A DNA stretch of 64,000 bases from Neisseriaceae bacterium ESL0693 (GTDB lineage: Bacteria; Pseudomonadota; Gammaproteobacteria; Burkholderiales; Neisseriaceae): contig JAQTIE010000007.1 of NCBI GenBank assembly GCA_029433475.1, positions 248,001 through 312,000 on the forward strand. Direction: 5' to 3'. The notes beneath the pieces were generated by a model. It worked only from the letters and a program-made list of their open reading frames with translations, searched no databases and was not told the origin of the DNA. Below, piece after piece: positions 28,987-38,589 of the stretch (its first letter is position 1; every line of letters begins with the position of its first letter). The translations under genes were made by a program, and so were the position numbers.

Positions 28987-30222
28987 TTATCCTCTGCGGG
29001 CGCGGCCGCCACGCTGCATACAGGCTTCAAAACGGCGCTGAACACTGGCAGCATACCAATGGGTATTGTAATCCTGCTTTAATTTAGGTCCGCTGATGAT
29101 AACCTGTGGCATGATGGCATAAGGCGGCTTTTTGCCGGTTTTTTGCTGATAAAGGGTTAATACATGCCGATAAGTATCTGTCGCTTCAAAGTCCGGTTGT
29201 TTTTCTTTTAATAGATCCTTACGGATTTTATCGGCTGATACTTCTAAATGATAATCAGCAAACAATTGATTAAGTGCCGTTTCGGTCTGACTGGGCGAGA
29301 TACTGGCCTGTCCCTCCTTATCATAGGATAATAAATCCCCGTCCAAAACCAGATCGGTTTTGAGTAATTGCGCCAGATCCTGCTGTAAGGCCGCGTTGCG
29401 GCTGGAATACATACCTGAATTATAATCGGCAAAGCGGTATATTTGTTTATTATAGGCAGCGGGATAATCCATCAACCGGTGAATACCATAATACAGGCCG
29501 CCCTCACGGGTATACATAAAGTCACGCAATTGATTAATACTGCTCTGGTCGCGTTGATGATCACGGGCATATTGCACTGCCACCTGCATGGATCCGATGG
29601 TAGTGATCGGATTATTTTCCTCACTGAAATCCTTACCCATAAACCGGGCAGCGGCCTGGGTTAAAGAATCAGCATAAAACTTTTTGGCCACATAGGTAAA
29701 AATCTGCCGGTAAATCATATCCAGCTGTTGTTCCGTTTTCACCTGTCTGATCTGCATCAGAAAGCTGTTTTCAACACTGGGCTCATTTATTAAAACATAA
29801 TTAAAATAACGCGATACTGCCGGACCCAATGTTGCACCAAACTGGCGGATAAATTTTTCAGGTATTTCAGTCTCAAACGCCCTGATCGCTTTTTTGCCCA
29901 GATCAGGGACAGCCGGATTAGCGTTAAAATTGGATTCCTGATCAACAACCGCAATCACACTACACACATTTTGTTTGGTCTGACGGATATTCAGTTCAGC
30001 CATAATGCGATGAATGTCTGCGCCCCAGCCAGAGCGATTTTTCACCCGTGCCGGAATTAATGCACTGATTTGCTGCACACTGTGTAATTCAATGGCATCA
30101 TTGCCTGTTTCATTCATCGATGAAGCCGACTTATCACCTGTTTGATCACAACCCATAAGCGAAAGCAGTAAAGCCATGGATGTACAAGCGGTGATAAATA
30201 TCCTTGGTTTGGTCAGGTTCAT
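28987..30222 (-). CDS. DUF1615 family lipoprotein
   Basis: A 411-residue predicted lipoprotein: the signal peptide ends at LMGC with Cys25. The rest matches DUF1615. It has a region with CSVIAVVDQESNFNANPAVPDLG, whose Glu within ESNF is reminiscent of lytic transglycosylase-like folds, and later YYGIHRLMDYPA and RFADYNSGMYSSRNAALQ. Function is not established. A muramidase-like role is only suggested by the ESNF and FADYNSG patterns. It is followed upstream by dsbB on the same strand. Confidence 0.8.
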   Translation of the reverse strand: MNLTKPRIFITACTSMALLLSLMGCDQTGDKSASSMNETGNDAIELHSVQQISALIPARVKNRSGWGADIHRIMAELNIRQTKQNVCSVIAVVDQESNFNANPAVPDLGKKAIRAFETEIPEKFIRQFGATLGPAVSRYFNYVLINEPSVENSFLMQIRQVKTEQQLDMIYRQIFTYVAKKFYADSLTQAAARFMGKDFSEENNPITTIGSMQVAVQYARDHQRDQSSINQLRDFMYTREGGLYYGIHRLMDYPAAYNKQIYRFADYNSGMYSSRNAALQQDLAQLLKTDLVLDGDLLSYDKEGQASISPSQTETALNQLFADYHLEVSADKIRKDLLKEKQPDFEATDTYRHVLTLYQQKTGKKPPYAIMPQVIISGPKLKQDYNTHWYAASVQRRFEACMQRGGRARRG

Positions 30223-30243
30223 ATGTTATTCACCGTTATTAAA

Positions 30244-30741
30244 TCATTTATTTTTATGCGCTCTGGTTTTCCACCACCAACCCCATACCCAGACCACAAT
30301 AAAAGCAAAAAACAACGCACTCCACACAGGTAATGGAACCCCCAGCAATCGTTGCACCTGACCACAATTGCCGGTACCCCGGATAATCGGTTCATACCAA
30401 TCAAACAATGGCGCCTGACGTAAACGGAAAGTCCAGGGCGCACCACAGCTGGGTTGTTTCCAAAGGGGGAGATGCTGAATATAAATCTGATAAAGAGACA
30501 CCCCAAAACCCGCCAGAGCCGCCAGACTGATCAGAATGGCATTGGCACTTCTTTCCAGTAACAACCGGTTCGGACACAAAGCTGCCACCAAAGCAATCAG
30601 CCCTGTCAGAATCACCAGCACCCGCTCGGCAATGCATAATACACAAGGGTTCAGACCCAGTACATACTGGGCAAAGAACGAACCGCCAAAACAGAGTACA
30701 GATAACCCAGCTACAACCCATAACGCCATGCGATAATTCAT
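30244..30741 (-). CDS. dsbB: Disulfide bond formation protein DsbB
   Basis: An inner-membrane quinone reductase that reoxidises DsbA. Four transmembrane helices are visible in 165 residues. The redox pairs are Cys33/Cys36 (NPCVLC) and Cys99/Cys126 (PSCGAP and GNCGQ). GGAGAT 7 nt before ATG 30741 fixes the start, overriding an upstream in-frame ATG. It is the middle gene of pmbA-dsbB-DUF1615 on the minus strand. Confidence 0.95.
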   Translation of the reverse strand: MNYRMALWVVAGLSVLCFGGSFFAQYVLGLNPCVLCIAERVLVILTGLIALVAALCPNRLLLERSANAILISLAALAGFGVSLYQIYIQHLPLWKQPSCGAPWTFRLRQAPLFDWYEPIIRGTGNCGQVQRLLGVPLPVWSALFFAFIVVWVWGWWWKTRAHKNK

Positions 30742-30793
30742 TTTTTCTATCTCCGCTGATCTCAAATACGGTTTACAGCACGATGCCAGAGTT

Positions 30794-32125
30794 TTATGAC
30801 ACACCCGCCACCGTCATCTGATTAATCCAAATCGAACCAATTTTATGAGTACTGCGCCGTAAAGCATCATTTGCCGCCCCTGTCATACCGGCAAACATAT
30901 CTTTTAAATTTGCCGCAATAGTAATACCGGCCACAGGATAGGCAATCATTCCATTTTCTACCCAGAAACCGGCAGCACCGCGGGAATAATCACCAGTCAG
31001 ACCATTCACACCCTGCCCCATTAATTCAGTCACCAATAGACCGCTGCCCATATCCCGCAACAGATCAGCCTGAGTAGCATGGGTAGCATTCAAATAAAGA
31101 TTATGGGCACCGCCTGCATTGGCCGTGGTTTGCATATCCAGTTTACGGGCACTGTAGCTACTGAGAAAATAACCGCATACCTGACCGGCCTTAATCACTT
31201 CACGATCATGAGTGGCCACACCTTCCGCATCAAAATAGGTACTGGCCAATGCCTTTTTTATATGCGGTTTTTCCGTCAGTTCAACCCACGGCGCCATAAT
31301 CTTTTTACCTAAACTATCAACCAGAAAACTGGTCTGACGATAAAGTGAACCACCACTCAATGCTCCCACCAGATGTCCTATCAGACTGCCTGATACCGTG
31401 CTGTCAAACACTACCGGATAACTGCCGGTAGCTAATGTTTGCGGATTCAGCCGTTTAAGGGCGCGTTCTGCGGCCAACCGGCCGATCTTTTCGACCGCAT
31501 CAAGATCACGGGCATCGCGCGCCAGATCATACCAATAATCCCGTTGCATGCCAGAGTTATCTTCCGCCACCACACTACAAGAAATACTGTGCCGGCTGCC
31601 TTTCTGATAAGCCAAAAAAGCATGAGAATTGGCATAGGCATACTGATAGTGATCCGTCTGTACATCTGCCCCCTCAGAATTTACAATCCGCTGATCTGTA
31701 TTTAAAGCCGATTGCTCACATTTTTTCGCCAGTTCAATCGCCTCATCCACCGACAACAACCAAGGATAAAATGAATCGACATCTCCTGTTTCTTTAGCCA
31801 TCAGATCTGCATCTGCCAGACCGGCACAATGATCCTGTGCAGTATAACGCGCAATATTCATGGCCGCCTGTACTGCCTCCGAAATGGCATTAGGACTAAA
31901 ATCAGCCGTACTGGCGCGACCTTTGGCGTGTTGCACATAAACAGTGATATCAAGCGATTTATCCTGCTGATACTCAATATGCTCTACATTCTGCCGCCGT
32001 ACCTGAACATTCTGGCCAATGGATTCACTGACGTCGACTTCCGCCGCACTGGCCCCTTTCTGACCTGCCTGAGTCAATACTTCAGAACATAGGGACTGTA
32101 ACTGATCTGCGCTGTAGGAAAACAT
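30794..32125 (-). CDS. pmbA: Metalloprotease PmbA/TldE
   Basis: The non-catalytic-zinc partner of TldD in the heterodimeric TldD/E protease, which processes microcin-type peptides and CcdA in E. coli. The 443-residue protein shows the N-terminal QVRRQNVEHIEYQQDKSL region. Its C-terminal part includes GALSGGSLYRQTSFL, LYLNATHATQADLL and VNGLTGDYSRGAAGFWVENG, which are family hallmarks. No HExxxH is present, as expected for TldE. Divergent from darP. Confidence 0.95.
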   Translation of the reverse strand: MFSYSADQLQSLCSEVLTQAGQKGASAAEVDVSESIGQNVQVRRQNVEHIEYQQDKSLDITVYVQHAKGRASTADFSPNAISEAVQAAMNIARYTAQDHCAGLADADLMAKETGDVDSFYPWLLSVDEAIELAKKCEQSALNTDQRIVNSEGADVQTDHYQYAYANSHAFLAYQKGSRHSISCSVVAEDNSGMQRDYWYDLARDARDLDAVEKIGRLAAERALKRLNPQTLATGSYPVVFDSTVSGSLIGHLVGALSGGSLYRQTSFLVDSLGKKIMAPWVELTEKPHIKKALASTYFDAEGVATHDREVIKAGQVCGYFLSSYSARKLDMQTTANAGGAHNLYLNATHATQADLLRDMGSGLLVTELMGQGVNGLTGDYSRGAAGFWVENGMIAYPVAGITIAANLKDMFAGMTGAANDALRRSTHKIGSIWINQMTVAGVS

Positions 32126-32266
32126 ACATCTGCTCTTTTACAAAGAAATGTCACATTTTAACATGTTGATTTCTGTCCCGGGGGCAGACAACAAACACTT
32201 TCTGAAGAGTTGCCGGTTTTTTGCTAAAATTCACTCTTACCTGAAATACAGACAAGTGATCCACTG

Positions 32267-32797
32267 ATGAAATCAGCCACCCCGCCCCTATCCCTTCCTG
32301 AAGACGATGCCGAATGGGTCAGCAAAACGCGTAAAAAAAAGCAAATGAATGAATTACAGGCATTGGGATTTGAATTAACCAAATTGTCTGTTGATACATT
32401 GAAAAAAATCGATCTGCCTGAAGAATTACTGGAAGCCATTCGGGCTTACCACAAAATCAACTCCAATAGTGCCCTCAAACGACAGGTACAATACATTGGC
32501 CGGCTGATGCGTGAAATTGATCCGGCACCAATCATGGACTATCTGGCCACGCTCAAAGGTGAAAACACCGCCCATAATGCTTATTTACAACGGCTGGAAC
32601 AATTACGCAATCGTCTGATTGCCGATGATCAGGCACTGACGGTTTTAATTAGTCAGCAACCACACTTGGACATTGCCGCCTTACGCACACTGATTCGTAA
32701 TGCCCGCAAAGAAGAGGCCGAAAATAAACCGCCCAGAGCATTTCGCGCCCTGTTCCAGCTCTTAAAAAGCCAGCTGAACCTGACCGACACTTTTTAA
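32267..32797 (+). CDS. darP: Ribosome biogenesis factor DarP (YjgA, DUF615)
   Basis: A 176-residue highly helical, charged protein that binds late 50S assembly intermediates. The start SKTRKKKQMNELQALGFEL, then RQVQYIGRLMREID and the C-terminal PRAFRALFQLLK, match DUF615. It is divergent from pmbA, as in many proteobacteria. Confidence 0.93.
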   Translation: MKSATPPLSLPEDDAEWVSKTRKKKQMNELQALGFELTKLSVDTLKKIDLPEELLEAIRAYHKINSNSALKRQVQYIGRLMREIDPAPIMDYLATLKGENTAHNAYLQRLEQLRNRLIADDQALTVLISQQPHLDIAALRTLIRNARKEEAENKPPRAFRALFQLLKSQLNLTDTF

Positions 32798-32860
32798 TTT
32801 ATCCAGCCTGATCAGAATAAACTAAAATATCGAACCTGACTCAACACAGGAATCATTCTT

Positions 32861-33649
32861 ATGGACACCATTCTTGACCGGATTCTTGCCACCAAGGCGC
32901 AAGAATTAACCATTGCCAAAGCCGAATTACCCCTCAATGAAATGCGCGCACAGGCTGAACATCAGACACCCGCCCGTGATTTCTTCGGCGCCATTAAAGC
33001 CAAACATCAGGCAGGTTTAGCCGCTATCATTGCTGAAATCAAAAAAGCCAGCCCTTCGAAAGGCTTGATTAGGCCAGACTTTCAGCCAGAAATTATTGCC
33101 AAAGCTTATGTTCAGGGGGAAGCCGCCTGTATGTCGGTATTAACCGATGCCCATTATTTTCAGGGCAAGCTGGAATATTTGCGCCTGGCGCGTGTAGCTG
33201 CACCTTTGCCAGCCCTACGCAAAGACTTCATCATTGACGCCTATCAGATTTATCAATCCCGCGCCTGGGGCGCCGATGCTATTTTATTGATTGCCGCCTC
33301 TTTAGACCGCCATCAGCTTACAGAATTTGAACAGATTGCCCACAGTCTGAACATGACTGTTTTACTGGAAATTCATGACGAAAGCGAACTGGATAAATGC
33401 GTTGACATGCAAACACCATTATGGGGCATCAATAACCGCGATTTACATACATTTAAAGTAGACATTAACCATACAATCCGTCTCTTACCTCAGCTATCAG
33501 ATAAAACCGTGGTAACAGAAAGTGGTATTTTTACGACAGATGATATCCGTTTCATGCAACAACACGGAGTGAATACCTTTTTGATCGGAGAAAGTCTGAT
33601 GCGCTCCGACCCCATTCCAGAAGCATTAAACCAGCTGGTACATGCCTGA
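32861..33649 (+). CDS. trpC: Indole-3-glycerol phosphate synthase
   Basis: A tryptophan biosynthesis enzyme closing the indole ring of CdRP. The 262-residue TIM barrel has [11 protein letters not shown] (catalytic Lys), [43 protein letters not shown] and VTESGI in the proper order. It is not beside other trp genes here. Followed by a terminator-like hairpin. Confidence 0.97.
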   Translation: MDTILDRILATKAQELTIAKAELPLNEMRAQAEHQTPARDFFGAIKAKHQAGLAAIIAEIKKASPSKGLIRPDFQPEIIAKAYVQGEAACMSVLTDAHYFQGKLEYLRLARVAAPLPALRKDFIIDAYQIYQSRAWGADAILLIAASLDRHQLTEFEQIAHSLNMTVLLEIHDESELDKCVDMQTPLWGINNRDLHTFKVDINHTIRLLPQLSDKTVVTESGIFTTDDIRFMQQHGVNTFLIGESLMRSDPIPEALNQLVHA

Positions 33650-34049
33650 AACCAGAAGTTCGTTTTTTGAACCGATCATTTTATAAACTTCTATTTAGTC
33701 ATTAAATTTGTATAAATAATCTGTTTTTATCAGTCATAGAAAGCATCTTTAACCGCTTTTTTATCATGATATACATGTCTAGATAGCAAAATAGCAGACT
33801 ACATTCAATCTGCTATTTTGTCAGAATAGTCAATATCTATTACATAGAATATTCTTACTCCACTATAAAGCGTAAAATTCACTTTAATATTACCTGTGGT
33901 TCATGCTGATTTTGCAGACTCAGCCATATTCAGGTATTTCTCACCATTGATAACCGTAAATATTTATTTATAATATATTAAATATTTTCATTTTTATTTG
34001 AATAAATAGTGTCATTTAATTTAATTCATTTTGATTAAGGAAAAATATT
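33650..34049. other. Intergenic: trpC terminator region and map upstream region
   Basis: AT-rich, no gene. An 11-bp stem, CAAAATAGCAG (33787-33797) with CTGCTATTTTG (33810-33820), is a likely terminator for trpC. The remaining sequence up to map is AT-rich and probably holds the map promoter; AAGG lies 9 nt before the map ATG. Confidence 0.6.
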
Positions 34050-34826
34050 ATGCCCGTCATTATTAAAAATGCTGAAGAAATCGCCAAAATGCGCGTTGCT
34101 GGTCGTCTGGCTGCCGAAGCACTGGATTATATTGGTCAGTTTGTCAAACCCGGGGTAACCACCAATGAACTGGATAAACTGATTTATAACTACCATGTTG
34201 AAGTACAAGGCGGCTATCCAGCCCCTTTAGGCTATGGTAACCCACCCTTTCCCAAATCCTGCTGCACTTCAGTCAACCATGTTATCTGTCATGGTATTCC
34301 AGATGACAAACCATTGAAAAATGGTGATATTATCAATATTGACGTCACAATTATCAAAGATGGTTTTCATGGCGATTCCAGCCGTATGTACGCCGTTGGC
34401 ACCATCAGCCCACAGGCACAACGCTTAATCAACATCACCCACGACAGCATGATGGCCGGTATTGCTGCCGTTAAACCTGGCGCCACTTTAGGCGATATTG
34501 GCTACGCCTGCCAGCAAGTGGCAGAAAATGCCGGCTATTCAGTCGTGCAGGAATTTTGCGGTCATGGTGTAGGTCGTGGTTTTCATGAAGAACCGCAGGT
34601 TTTACATTATGGTCGCAAACACACTGGCCTGAAGCTGGAACCGGGCATGATTTTCACCATCGAGCCCATGATCAATCAAGGTAAGCGTCATCTACGTATT
34701 CTGGAAGATGGCTGGACCGTCGTGACCAAAGACCGGAAATTATCCGCACAATGGGAACATGAAGTTTTAGTCACCGAACAGGGGCATGAAATACTCACTG
34801 TCAGCCCCTTAACAGGACGTCCTTAA
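34050..34826 (+). CDS. map: Methionine aminopeptidase, type I
   Basis: Removes the initiator methionine from nascent proteins. The 258-residue pita-bread fold has the metal ligands in NIDVTIIKDGFHGDSSRMY (two Asp), CGHGVGRGFHEEP (His), FTIEPM (Glu) and WEHEVLVTE (Glu). No N-terminal zinc-finger extension, as expected for bacteria. Ribosome site AAGG before the ATG. Confidence 0.97.
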   Translation: MPVIIKNAEEIAKMRVAGRLAAEALDYIGQFVKPGVTTNELDKLIYNYHVEVQGGYPAPLGYGNPPFPKSCCTSVNHVICHGIPDDKPLKNGDIINIDVTIIKDGFHGDSSRMYAVGTISPQAQRLINITHDSMMAGIAAVKPGATLGDIGYACQQVAENAGYSVVQEFCGHGVGRGFHEEPQVLHYGRKHTGLKLEPGMIFTIEPMINQGKRHLRILEDGWTVVTKDRKLSAQWEHEVLVTEQGHEILTVSPLTGRP

Positions 34827-35147
34827 AAAATAAAGAATAATCATTGAATTTACTACAAAAAAGGTTAAATATATTTGCTTTAGACAAATTTGGTTAAAGT
34901 TAAATAAATTTTTAATATTTTAGATCGTTTGCGATTAAAACGTCTTGTATTTATGTTACATAAAGTGTAAAAATAACCATAGTCTCATTGTTTCTATTAG
35001 AATCATTTAACTTAGAGCAATAATAGACTACAATACATCCTGCTCTTTTTGGGCACATGAACAATTGATTGTTTGTTAATGATCGTAGTTGTATAAATTA
35101 TAGCTATATGAACATTACAAACAGTTCCGTTATTAAGGTAAAAAATA
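34827..35147 (+). promoter_or_regulatory. AT-rich regulatory region upstream of XRE-like regulator
   Basis: 320 bp without a gene, extremely AT-rich. Around 35094-35135 there are candidate -10-like TATAAT-related words and the imperfect palindrome GAAC-ATTACAAACA-GTTC, which could be an operator for the following regulator. This is a position-based guess. Confidence 0.3.
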
Positions 35148-35432
35148 ATGAAGGCTTTTAAACCCATCAACAATGTGCGCGATATCCGTAAAAAACTGGG
35201 TCTAAACCAAATTGAGTTTTGGAGCCAAGTAGGCGTAACTCAATCAGGCGGTTCACGTTACGAGGCGGGTCGCAATATCCCTAAACCAGTACGTGAATTG
35301 GTTCGGCTGGTTCATGTAGAACAGCTGGAATTAGCCAGACTGAATAAAACGGATATAGAAATTGCGGAGTTACTTAAAAGTAGTCATCCGGATATTTATC
35401 AGCAACTTAAACAAAAAGTTGAAGATAAATAA
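35148..35432 (+). CDS. Helix-turn-helix transcriptional regulator (XRE-like)
   Basis: A 94-residue DNA-binding protein. The HTH spans about residues 10-60: IRKKLGLNQIEFWSQVGVTQSGGSRYEAGR is typical XRE form, with the recognition helix around TQSGGSRYE. The C-terminus is a short helix ending in lysines. It has its own promoter region and a strong terminator, so it is monocistronic. Targets unknown. Similar small regulators are common in beta-proteobacterial cores, so I regard it as native rather than phage. Confidence 0.82.
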   Translation: MKAFKPINNVRDIRKKLGLNQIEFWSQVGVTQSGGSRYEAGRNIPKPVRELVRLVHVEQLELARLNKTDIEIAELLKSSHPDIYQQLKQKVEDK

Positions 35433-35447
35433 TTCAGCATTACCCTA

Positions 35448-35490
35448 AATACTCCCGTCCTATTTATTAAGACGGGAGTATTTTATTATT
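35448..35490 (+). terminator. Rho-independent terminator after the XRE-like gene
   Basis: A perfect 12-bp stem, AATACTCCCGTC (35448-35459) with GACGGGAGTATT (35471-35482), followed by TTATTATT. Confidence 0.92.
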
Positions 35491-35553
35491 AACCTCGCAA
35501 AATTTTTTGGCCTATAATTCATGACCTGTTAGATGAATGAAGATATCTCTATT

Positions 35554-36438
35554 ATGAAGACCCATACTGCATTTAATCTTGTGCCGTTTTTCGGTATTAT
35601 TCGCGTCAGCGGTGCTGACCGTGCTGAATTTCTGCATAATCAGCTATCCAACGATATTAAGCACCTCGCCCCCACACAGGCTTGCCTGGCCACCTATAAT
35701 AATGCCAAAGGTCGCGTCATGGCCAATCTGGTGGTTCTTAATACCGGCACGGATTTACTGATCATTACAGCCCGGGATTTATGTGCTGCCCTGATACAAA
35801 AATTACGCATGTATGTATTACGCAGTCAGGTAACCCTCACAGAACTATCAGATTATGCAGTAGCCGCCAGCCTGCCGCAAAATACCGACAGCGACATAAA
35901 TTCATATGGCGATAAAACACCGGCTTTACGCCTGACCACCACCGAAGAACACGGCTGCTGGTTTATCACCCTGCCAGATCAATCCTGTTTACAAACAGGT
36001 GAACATCAGAAACTGGCAACAACCACAACAGACGATGGTTTATGGCAACAATATGAAATTCATCATGGTTATCCGTGGATTGATGCCGCAAGCAGCCAGA
36101 CCTGTGTGGCACAAATGCTCAATCAGCAACTCATCGGCGCCATTGACTTTAAAAAAGGCTGTTATCCCGGTCAGGAAGTCATTGCCCGCGCTCAATATCG
36201 CGGCCAGGTTAAACGCGGCCTGGCGGCTCTCGTCAGCGATCAGCCCTGTCAGAATGGTGAAGCCATTTTCAATCCCAATGAAGAAGAAGTAGGCTTAATC
36301 ATCAATCATCAGTCACACGACGCACTGGCCGTGATCCGGCACAGCGCCATTAACGAACCGCTGCATTGCCAGAACAACAATACCCTCATGATCAGAAAAT
36401 GTTTTTTTGCAACAGCCGATCAAACAGCAGCAGAATAA
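35554..36438 (+). CDS. ygfZ: Folate-binding protein YgfZ
   Basis: A tetrahydrofolate-dependent factor for maintenance of Fe-S enzymes (CAF17-like). The signature KKGCYPGQEVIARAQYRG is present near residues 205-222 with its conserved Cys. The N-terminal GIIRVSGADRAEFLHNQLSND is typical. The start is uncertain: ATG 35554 gives the usual family N-terminus, and ATG 35533 would add seven residues; neither has a strong ribosome site. Confidence 0.93.
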   Translation: MKTHTAFNLVPFFGIIRVSGADRAEFLHNQLSNDIKHLAPTQACLATYNNAKGRVMANLVVLNTGTDLLIITARDLCAALIQKLRMYVLRSQVTLTELSDYAVAASLPQNTDSDINSYGDKTPALRLTTTEEHGCWFITLPDQSCLQTGEHQKLATTTTDDGLWQQYEIHHGYPWIDAASSQTCVAQMLNQQLIGAIDFKKGCYPGQEVIARAQYRGQVKRGLAALVSDQPCQNGEAIFNPNEEEVGLIINHQSHDALAVIRHSAINEPLHCQNNNTLMIRKCFFATADQTAAE

Positions 36439-36554
36439 ACACAAAATATCGGTTTGTCTGACCCAATATCAGTAACACAATTTATGTTACAATTTCACTT
36501 AACATAAAAGGCGGCGATGGCCGTCTTAATTTTATAGATTAACTATTTGGATTT

Positions 36555-38153
36555 ATGAGTTCAATGGCCCAAGAAGCGGCACGGCGCCGCACATTTGCGA
36601 TTATTTCACACCCCGATGCTGGTAAAACCACGCTGACTGAGAAACTATTATTGTTTTCAGGTGCTATTTTGTCTGCCGGTACCGTCAAAGGTAAAAAGTC
36701 TGGCAAATTTGCCACCTCAGACTGGATGGAGATCGAAAAACAGCGCGGCATCTCGGTTGCTTCCTCGGTCATGCAGTTTGACTACAAGCAACACGTGGTT
36801 AATCTACTAGACACCCCCGGACACGAAGATTTTTCCGAAGATACTTATCGCGTCCTGACCGCAGTAGATAGCGCCTTGATGGTAATTGATGCCGCCAAAG
36901 GCGTGGAAGCGCAAACCATCAAACTCTTAAATGTATGTCGATTACGCGATACCCCCATCATCACCTTCATGAATAAATACGATCGTGAAGTCCGTGATTC
37001 ATTAGAATTACTTGATGAAGTGGAAAATGTGCTCAATATCCGCTGTGCACCCGTTACCTGGCCGATCGGCATGGGTAAAAACTTCAAAGGGGTTTATCAC
37101 ATACTCAATGATGAAATCTATCTGTTTGACGCCGGTGGTGAAAAACTACCCCATGAATTTGATGTCATCAAAGGAATAGACAATCCTCGCTTAGATGAAC
37201 TGTTTCCCATCGAAATGCAGCAGCTGAGAGAAGAAATAGAATTGGTACAGGCTGCATCTCACCCCTTTGATTTATCAGATTTCCTCAAAGGCGAGCTTAC
37301 ACCGGTATTCTTTGGTTCAGCCATCAATAATTTTGGTGTGCAGGAAATTCTGAATGCACTGATTGAATGGGCGCCCGCACCACAACCGCGCATTGCCCTT
37401 CAGCGCACAGTCAGACCCGAAGAAGCAAAATTTTCCGGATTTGTCTTTAAAATACAGGCCAACATGGATCCCAAACACCGTGATCGCATTGCCTTTTTAC
37501 GCGTCTGTTCCGGTCAGTTTACCCGCGGTATGAAAATGAAACACCTGCGCCTGAATCGTGAAATCTCGGCCTCAAGCGTAGTCACTTTCATGTCCCATAC
37601 CCGCGAACTGGTGGAAGAAGCATTCGCCGGCGATATTATCGGCATTCCCAATCACGGCAATATCCAGATTGGCGACAGCTTTTCTGAAGGTGAATTATTA
37701 ACCTTTACCGGCATTCCGTTTTTTGCCCCGGAATTATTCCGCGTCATACGGATTAAAAACCCATTGAAAATGAAACAGCTGCAAAAAGGCTTGCAGCAAC
37801 TGGGTGAAGAAGGTGCCGTACAGGTATTCAAACCACACAACGGCGGCGACCTTATTCTGGGCGCCGTGGGTGTATTGCAGTTTGAAGTTGTTACCGCGCG
37901 GCTGGCCAATGAATATGGTGTTGATGCTGTATTCGATTCTGCCAGCATCTGGTCAGCACGCTGGGTAACCTGCCCTGACAGTAAAAAACTACTGGAATTT
38001 GAGAAAGCCAATACACTCAATCTGGCTACCGATGCCGGCGGCAATCTCACCTATCTGGCACCCAACCGGGTCAATCTTACCCTGACACAAGAGCGCTGGC
38101 CTGATATTCATTTCCACGAAACCCGCGAACTCATGGGACACATGGGCGCTTAA
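36555..38153 (+). CDS. prfC: Peptide chain release factor 3
   Basis: A GTPase that recycles RF1/RF2 from the ribosome. The motifs [27 protein letters not shown] and MNKYDRE, and the EF-G-like later domains ending [20 protein letters not shown], identify RF3. The length of 532 is standard. Confidence 0.97.
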   Translation: MSSMAQEAARRRTFAIISHPDAGKTTLTEKLLLFSGAILSAGTVKGKKSGKFATSDWMEIEKQRGISVASSVMQFDYKQHVVNLLDTPGHEDFSEDTYRVLTAVDSALMVIDAAKGVEAQTIKLLNVCRLRDTPIITFMNKYDREVRDSLELLDEVENVLNIRCAPVTWPIGMGKNFKGVYHILNDEIYLFDAGGEKLPHEFDVIKGIDNPRLDELFPIEMQQLREEIELVQAASHPFDLSDFLKGELTPVFFGSAINNFGVQEILNALIEWAPAPQPRIALQRTVRPEEAKFSGFVFKIQANMDPKHRDRIAFLRVCSGQFTRGMKMKHLRLNREISASSVVTFMSHTRELVEEAFAGDIIGIPNHGNIQIGDSFSEGELLTFTGIPFFAPELFRVIRIKNPLKMKQLQKGLQQLGEEGAVQVFKPHNGGDLILGAVGVLQFEVVTARLANEYGVDAVFDSASIWSARWVTCPDSKKLLEFEKANTLNLATDAGGNLTYLAPNRVNLTLTQERWPDIHFHETRELMGHMGA

Positions 38154-38161
38154 AAGCATTC

Positions 38162-38211
38162 ATGCATCTTTATGATGATCTGACAAACCCATCATAAAGA
38201 TGCATTGTTTT
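38162..38211 (+). terminator. Rho-independent terminator after prfC
   Basis: A perfect 16-bp stem (38162-38177 with 38190-38205, ATGCATCTTTATGATG as the left arm), 12-nt loop, then TGTTTT. It lies 9 bp after the stop. Confidence 0.92.
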
Positions 38212-38589
38212 CTATATCCTGAAGATTTATGGTTGTTATCCTCGCTGTAATATTATGCCCAAACACCAACCATGACAGAATCAGCATTCCCTCTGCTTCA
38301 TGATAGCTATCTGGTTTATGGCGGAAGTACTTTCGGCAAATTCAAGGATGATATCGTCTCGAATATCGGCCAGATATACATTTTCTCTCTATAAAAATCA
38401 GACTTACTTAGTCCGGCTTAATAAGCACTGCACAAAGCATTGGTAACAATTGCCACTACTGACCATAATAATCAGCATCACCTCAGCCAGCAGTACTCCT
38501 CATACCTCGTATTTATTGCTTACCACAATCCAACTGCATAAATATCCTATCGCTACCAAATAAACAATACATCAGATTTCCGCCCAGAC
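38212..38589. other. Junction between prfC and the repeat array
   Basis: No supported gene. A 40-codon plus-strand frame from an ATG at 38272 (MTESAFPLLHDSYLVYGGS at its start) reads protein-like, but has no family match I know and no ribosome site. It may be the broken end of an older gene at the boundary of the accessory region. Confidence 0.35.
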